DNA of 64,000 nt from Pseudomonas peradeniyensis (lineage in GTDB: Bacteria > Pseudomonadota > Gammaproteobacteria > Pseudomonadales > Pseudomonadaceae). Shown piece by piece: positions 60,418 through 64,000 of this stretch. How positions within the stretch are numbered: the stretch's first letter is position 1; each line of letters opens with the position of its first letter. The stretch covers positions 434,001-498,000 of the forward strand of contig NZ_JABWRJ020000004.1 in NCBI RefSeq assembly GCF_014268935.2, given 5' to 3'. Position numbers and translations under genes: made by a program. Under the pieces are notes generated by a model. That model worked only from the letters and a program-made list of their open reading frames with translations. It did not search any database and was not told the DNA's origin.

Positions 60418-60747
60418 ATGGAGCTGACAGCAATCCCGTTTGGTACCACGGACTGGTCAAAAATCGATCCTGTCGCTTATCCGGGCGAGAACGGTACGGC
60501 GTATTGGCGTACCTGTCTGTTTGGGGAGGTTCGGGTTCGATGGATTGAGTACACACCAGGATATGTAGCCGATCATTGGTGCCGGAAGGGTCATATTCTA
60601 TTTTGCCTGGAAGGTCGGCTGGACACCGAGTTGGAGGATGGTCGGGTTTTCACCTTGCAGCCGGGTATGAGCTATCAAGTGGGGGACAATGCGGAGGCGC
60701 ACCGGTCGTCGACGGCTACTGGAGCCAAGCTCTTTATTGTGGACTGA
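60418..60747 (+). CDS. DHCW-motif cupin fold protein
   Basis: This 109-residue single-domain cupin (MELTAIPFGTTDWSKIDPVA ... YTPGYVADHWCRKGHILFCLEGRLDTELEDGRVFTLQPGMSYQVGDNAEAHRSST) carries the name-giving DHWC motif with metal-ligand His and Cys. Its function has not been established; it may bind a metal or a small ligand. The start is ATG 60418. It is downstream of the hydrolase gene by 108 bases. Confidence 0.87.
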   Translation: MELTAIPFGTTDWSKIDPVAYPGENGTAYWRTCLFGEVRVRWIEYTPGYVADHWCRKGHILFCLEGRLDTELEDGRVFTLQPGMSYQVGDNAEAHRSSTATGAKLFIVD

Positions 60748-60833
60748 GCCTCATGCGTTTTGTAGAGGCGATGGAAGCGGGCGTATCGAGCAAAACCGTA
60801 CTTTACAGCCCTGCAGATTAACGGAGGCGCCGA

Positions 60834-61145
60834 ATGGCCATGGACCAAGCCGAGCGCGACCGACGCCGGCGTGAGAGGGCCGAGCGATTGCAGGAAGAAG
60901 ATCTGCGCTTGAAGGTCCGATCAGGCACTAAACAGGCCCTGCTGGAATTGATGGAGTGGGCAGGGATCGAGGAACAAGGCGAGGCAATGACGCTGATGAT
61001 TCATCACCTGCATGGGCTCGGCCCAGGCGGCGCGCTTCCGCTATTGGAGCCTCCGCGCCACGAAATCACAGTGTCACCGTCTGTGGTGCGAAAGCTTGAG
61101 AATTTCCGCGCGTGCGAGGCTCTTCGGCTCACCTCAGATACCTGA
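60834..61145 (+). CDS. small phage-type protein
   Basis: This 103-residue protein begins with a highly charged helix (MDQAERDRRRRERAERLQEEDLRLKVRSG). A segment TKQALLELMEWAGIEEQGEAMTLMIHHLHGLG follows, resembling a ribbon-helix-helix or phage regulatory protein. The ATG 60834 has GGAGG nearby. It opens the lower-GC prophage-like region. The related charged protein at 62306 may be a paralogue. Function unknown. Confidence 0.65.
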   Translation: MAMDQAERDRRRRERAERLQEEDLRLKVRSGTKQALLELMEWAGIEEQGEAMTLMIHHLHGLGPGGALPLLEPPRHEITVSPSVVRKLENFRACEALRLTSDT

Positions 61146-61148
61146 TGC

Positions 61149-61325
61149 TCACTTTGCTAACGCAACAAACAGGCCGATTACGAATAGGGCCAAAATAATT
61201 GGCGAAATCCACTTCATCGCCTCCTTGTCTGCTTCGTCCTGTGCCGCTTTACGGCGCTCATATGCGATTTTCCCAGCCATTACCCGGCGCGGATTCTTCA
61301 CCCCGGTGAAATTGCGCTTCCCCAC
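61149..61325 (-). CDS. 58-residue one-helix membrane protein
   Basis: This ORF has start GTG 61325 (or ATG 61280, giving 43 residues) and stop TGA 61149-61151. The N-terminus is basic (KNPRRVMAGKIAYERRKAAQ). A charged linker follows (DEADKEAMKW), then a C-terminal membrane helix (ISPIILALFVIGLFVALAK). AGGAAGTGAACA precedes the GTG as ribosome site. It looks like a phage membrane protein such as a holin accessory. It is not otherwise recognised. Confidence 0.55.
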   Translation of the reverse strand: MGKRNFTGVKNPRRVMAGKIAYERRKAAQDEADKEAMKWISPIILALFVIGLFVALAK

Positions 61326-61334
61326 TGTTCACTT

Positions 61335-61415
61335 CCTGTTCCGGCCCCATGCCGGTCACCCGTAATACCCCATTACAGCCCCAATTGCCATCATGCCGCC
61401 AGCACTGGCCCGCAC
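61335..61415. repeat. diverged repeat copy 1 (prophage remnant)
   Basis: This segment resembles 62221-62270 and 63150-63215. On the minus strand it encodes the C-terminal peptide AGGMMAIGAVMGYYG followed by a stop. Confidence 0.55.
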
Positions 61416-61527
61416 GGCCGGCGCCAGCAACACATCAATCTGCCGCCCAGCGGCTTGGTAGTTATTGGCCATGACCCAGTGAAAGAGGCTGTTTTCGACT
61501 TCGGCGCCGAACGTGGCCACCTAATTG

Positions 61528-62187
61528 TCACAGCCACATCGTTTTGTCTTTGTTTCTCACCATATTAAATGTGCTGAAAGCCGGCCTAACTTTAAAAGTC
61601 TCCACAGCATGATCAAAGCCACGCAATGCATCCTGAACCTGCTGGCGTGTAATCCTGCTTCGACTCCCGACTATTACCTGCCGCAGCTTAATTCGGTCAT
61701 TGATTTCTTGAAAAATCAACTCAGACCTATTGAGATTAGAAATATCAACAAACAGTCTATGTTCTTGCTCGTATCTCCAATGAACGAATTTAGTAGATGC
61801 ATATGCCTCCATCCAGCGCTTGAACGCCATAGGATCATTCAAGTCAGTGTCCGTCAGCCTAATCTTGCTGGACCTGTATTTTACTTGCATCAAATCACTT
61901 TCACTGACATCAAATCCAAGACAAAGCCCTTGATGCTTTTCGGCATAGTGCGCCCATTGGACAGGATTATTGAATTTTGCGCTAAAGCAGATCAACCCAA
62001 GATTTTCCGATACTGTTTTTTTTAGTTCCTTAAACGTCCTTCTGACTGCCTTGTCCGATTGATGATTGCATGAAAATTCAAATGGATCATTTAAATCCAT
62101 AATGGTAGCCACTTTGAGCCGCTGCCGCTCCAAGTTCTCAATACCATATTTAGCGTTACAAAAATGATAGACCCGTTTTACTGCCAT
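61528..62187 (-). CDS. DUF2971 domain-containing protein
   Basis: This 219-residue protein matches the DUF2971 pattern: VYHFCNAKYGIENLERQRLKVATIMDLNDPFEF, then ICFSAKFNNPVQWAHYAEKHQGLCLGFDV and KFVHWRYEQEHRLFVD. The family is widespread in accessory and defence-rich regions and has no established biochemical function. GC content is far below the neighbours, indicating transfer. ATG 62187 is used because GGAG precedes it. It lies between two copies of the prophage repeat. Confidence 0.85.
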   Translation of the reverse strand: MAVKRVYHFCNAKYGIENLERQRLKVATIMDLNDPFEFSCNHQSDKAVRRTFKELKKTVSENLGLICFSAKFNNPVQWAHYAEKHQGLCLGFDVSESDLMQVKYRSSKIRLTDTDLNDPMAFKRWMEAYASTKFVHWRYEQEHRLFVDISNLNRSELIFQEINDRIKLRQVIVGSRSRITRQQVQDALRGFDHAVETFKVRPAFSTFNMVRNKDKTMWL

Positions 62188-62220
62188 AAAAACTCCATTT
62201 CCATCCACCTTTTCTACATT

Positions 62221-62270
62221 CTTCTATTACCCCATCTCGCCCCAAATTGCCACCATGCCGCCACCAGCAC
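62221..62270. repeat. diverged repeat copy 2 (prophage remnant)
   Basis: Minus-strand coding tail LRAGGGMVAIWGEMG followed by a stop. It aligns with the end of copies 1 and 3. Confidence 0.5.
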
Positions 62271-62305
62271 GGAGGGCGGCGCATGCAAATCGAGAGGCAT
62301 CGGCC

Positions 62306-62494
62306 ATGACGGAGCAGAAGGCGGGAGCCGCCAAGCACTCTGCGGACTACCGCGAGCGCGAGAAGAAGAAGGCTGCGAAGCTGGACATCGAGAAGGTGTT
62401 TTTCAACATGCCTGCCGGGATCAAGGCTGTGCTGGCTGCCGAGATCGAGCGCCATGGCTGGTTCGCGCAGGACCATGATGAGTGGGCGCGTTGA
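62306..62494 (+). CDS. small phage-type charged protein
   Basis: This 62-residue protein has a Lys/Arg/Glu-rich start (MTEQKAGAAKHSADYREREK) and a helix-turn-helix-like end (KVFFNMPAGIKAVLAAEIERHGW). It resembles the 60834 gene product in plan and sits in the prophage remnant. The start ATG 62306 is chosen; an upstream ATG at 62255 is possible. Function unknown. Confidence 0.55.
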   Translation: MTEQKAGAAKHSADYREREKKKAAKLDIEKVFFNMPAGIKAVLAAEIERHGWFAQDHDEWAR

Positions 62495-62620
62495 CATGAA
62501 CGATCTGACGCACCAGCCTTTTTCATCTCGCCGAAACTAGCGCGTCAGTTCAAAGAGGCCAGTATGGCTGAGCTGAAGCGGTTTCCTGGAGATGAGGCGG
62601 TAGAACCCAGTGAATCCGGC

Positions 62621-63067
62621 TTAAGCCTTTGAGGGAGAGTCCATCACATGGCTCGCTATAGCAGCGAGAAACTTCAAGTCCTGGCCTTGATAGGACAGAT
62701 CGATCAACCCGTTGCCGTCAGGCGAAAGGACTAGTCCTTTGGGAGTTATCATGAACCGAGTCAGCTCAATTGGTTCGCCGGTAACTAGATCGGGAATACT
62801 TAATGCGACCTCAACAGCCCCATGAGCTTCCAGGCCAATTGGGGCATAGTGGATGATGAACCTCTTGCCAAGTACTTCACCGTTAATCCTGCTGGCCATG
62901 TCATCATGGGCAATTGAAACTATGTTATCGAGGCTCTCGGCACTGCACTGGCTCCAGTTTTTTGCGAGCATCTCTAAATAGCCAATCGCAGAGCTCACAT
63001 CAATTCTGCGCACTCCAATCTTTTGCCTGAATTCACGAAAGTCTTTCTCAAAGTCCATCTGACTCAT
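62621..63067 (-). CDS. unknown protein behind a tetranucleotide repeat
   Basis: This 148-residue protein ([20 protein letters not shown] ... [27 protein letters not shown] ... [26 protein letters not shown]) has no signal or membrane segment and no recognised domain. The start ATG 63067 follows GGAG, which is made by the last unit of a TGGA repeat tract. The same frame stays open through that tract to an ATG at 63274, which would add (WMDG)n repeats. GC is low. Repeat-number change would alter the leader or the upstream frame, a contingency-locus pattern. Confidence 0.7.
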
Positions 63068-63076
63068 TGGCAAAAC

Positions 63077-63151
63077 TCCATCCATCCATCCATCCATCCA
63101 TCCATCCATCCATCCATCCATCCATCCATCCATCCATCCATCCATCCATCC
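63077..63151. repeat. tetranucleotide tract, 18 TCCA units plus TCC
   Basis: Eighteen uninterrupted copies of TCCA plus TCC (TGGA on the minus strand), 75 bases in all. It ends ten bases before the ATG at 63067. Such perfect long tracts are rare in pseudomonads and expected to be slippage-prone. Confidence 0.95.
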
Positions 63152-63215
63152 GGCCCCATGCCGGTCACCCGTAATACCCCACCCCAACCCAAATTGCCAC
63201 CATTCCTCCCGGCCA
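63150..63215. repeat. diverged repeat copy 3 (prophage remnant)
   Basis: It shares about 30 bases (CCGGCCCCATGCCGGTCACC and on) with copy 1 and encodes a similar tail, [13 protein letters not shown], on the minus strand. Confidence 0.6.
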
Positions 63216-63383
63216 CGAAGACCGGTGTAGGGGGGAAGAAAGACCAGACTGAGGCTGGAGCACGGCCCCCCCAATCACCTGGTAGCGTCCAGCTGGATCG
63301 CCACCCCAACCGACACCGCTCGGCGAAGCAAAAGCCGCCAAGATCTTTGCCGCTGTCAGCGCCTGGAATCAGCAAAGAGCAGC

Positions 63384-63485
63384 ATGAAACACATCACCGA
63401 ACGCGTTCGGCACGGACGGCGAAAAGCCAAGCAGATTCACAACGCCACCAGAAGAATCAACTTTCAAAATCATGCACTTGGATAA
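63384..63485 (+). CDS. 33-residue basic peptide (tentative)
   Basis: [20 protein letters not shown] followed by a short tail; strongly basic. A weak ribosome site AAAGAGC precedes ATG 63384. It could be a real small nucleic-acid-binding peptide or chance. Confidence 0.3.
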
Positions 63486-63487
63486 TA

Positions 63488-64000
63488 TCATGAAGGCTCC
63501 GATGATTCCGTCCTCCTCATACCCTCAGGATGTGTCAATAACGGATAGACCGACGACGTATCATCAGCACCAAACAAATTATACACATGAACAGAACAAA
63601 GAGAGCCTGAGCGCAACGTATTAGCTAGATTATTACCCTTCACAATACTTACAGAATTAGGGCTCCTCAGGAAAATTATTGTCAAAAAAAGCGAATACTC
63701 ATACTGATGAAAGACCTCAATAAAGTAGTTATAATAGAATTTTTTTCATCCGGCGTTATACCTGAGCCATCAATAAAATATAGGCAATGAGACGCTTTTC
63801 TAGCGAAACCATTTAAACGATCAAAGTCCCCCGCAATTATACCCCTGACATATTCGGCCGATGCATCAACCCCGGCTTTCCAGGACATCAAATCAAACTC
63901 ATCCCTTTTCTTTACTAGCTTTTGACGCAGTTGATATGCGTACCGTTTCGACCTATCAGTTTCGGATCGAAACAGCACTTCAGCATAGTCATCCAATCGC
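63488..64000 (-). pseudogene. low-GC gene split by a frameshift at T7, running off the window
   Basis: Two minus-strand frames meet at a run of seven T (plus-strand A run 63684-63690). The first frame enters from beyond the window edge and ends with stop TGA at 63682-63684, after SMSIRFF. The second continues in the -1 frame with TIIFLRSPNSVSIV to a stop at 63488. Joined, they would make one protein whose N-terminus lies outside the window. It contains AYQLRQKLVKKRDEFDLMSW and a short hydrophobic stretch but no recognised domain. Whether the change is a mutation, sequencing error or programmed slippage is unknown. Confidence 0.5.

Noticed and set aside
36607..60747. CRISPR arrays or clustered defence systems in the core part
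   Set aside because: No regularly spaced repeats, Cas, restriction or toxin-antitoxin pairs were seen there; LysR/SDR/GNAT content is ordinary.
63023..63493. Plus-strand frame with HPSIHPS repeats
   Set aside because: The repeats are only the translation of the TCCA tract; the rest is Pro/Lys-rich without domains, and the minus-strand gene is more credible.

Overview
The window looks like chromosomal DNA of a fluorescent Pseudomonas, most likely the P. putida group. The reasons are a high GC content with strong G/C third-position preference, Pseudomonas-type housekeeping genes (metY, ahpCF, gor, galU, csrA, modABC, tsdBA, sohB), and at least six paired REP elements built on the putida-type core CGCGGGGCAAGCCCGCTCCCAC. 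This assignment is an inference from family recognition; no search was run.

Layout. 0-10.5 kb: the 3' end of metY, small enzymes and transporters, and a cobalamin riboswitch in front of a TonB-dependent receptor with a GlxA-type regulator behind it, then an NDH-2-like flavoprotein, DkgB and an MFS exporter. 10.5-15.4 kb: oxidative stress and sugar-nucleotide genes on the minus strand (ahpF, ahpC, gor, galU). 15.6-17.2 kb: tsdBA, a two-cytochrome thiosulfate dehydrogenase. 19.5-22 kb: modABC behind a sequence that matches a ModE operator. 22.6-25.8 kb: csrA and a minus-strand signalling operon (PAS histidine kinase, double-domain KaiC-like ATPase, stand-alone receiver). 26-33.2 kb: tRNA-Leu, DoxX, a PL7 alginate-lyase-like protein, a MITE-like palindrome, a META/DUF4377 lipoprotein and a DsbA/SnoaL pair divergent from a LysR gene.

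33.3-35.25 kb is a small insertion next to tRNA-Cys. Diverged direct repeats flank it, it has lower GC, and it carries a beta-propeller-like gene behind a near-consensus sigma-70 promoter overlapped by a LexA (SOS) box. 35.4-60.8 kb returns to ordinary core/accessory genes: sohB, an acyl-CoA-type pair (phosphotransferase and SDR), an XRE-PAS-PAS regulator, a SLC13 permease, a diguanylate cyclase, several LysR-controlled divergent pairs, an esterase, a Tsx-like channel with a purine nucleoside permease behind a PurR-type box, and an ArsR/hydrolase pair sharing a perfect 18-bp palindrome.

60.8-64 kb is a degraded prophage or accessory region. It has lower GC, small phage-type ORFs, three diverged copies of the same C-terminal coding remnant, a DUF2971 gene, an uninterrupted tetranucleotide tract (18 full TCCA units plus TCC) directly in front of a small minus-strand gene, and a gene at the window edge broken at a run of seven T. 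The strongest candidates for undescribed biology are the SOS-box beta-propeller insertion, the tetranucleotide-repeat gene, and the kinase/KaiC-like/receiver operon.
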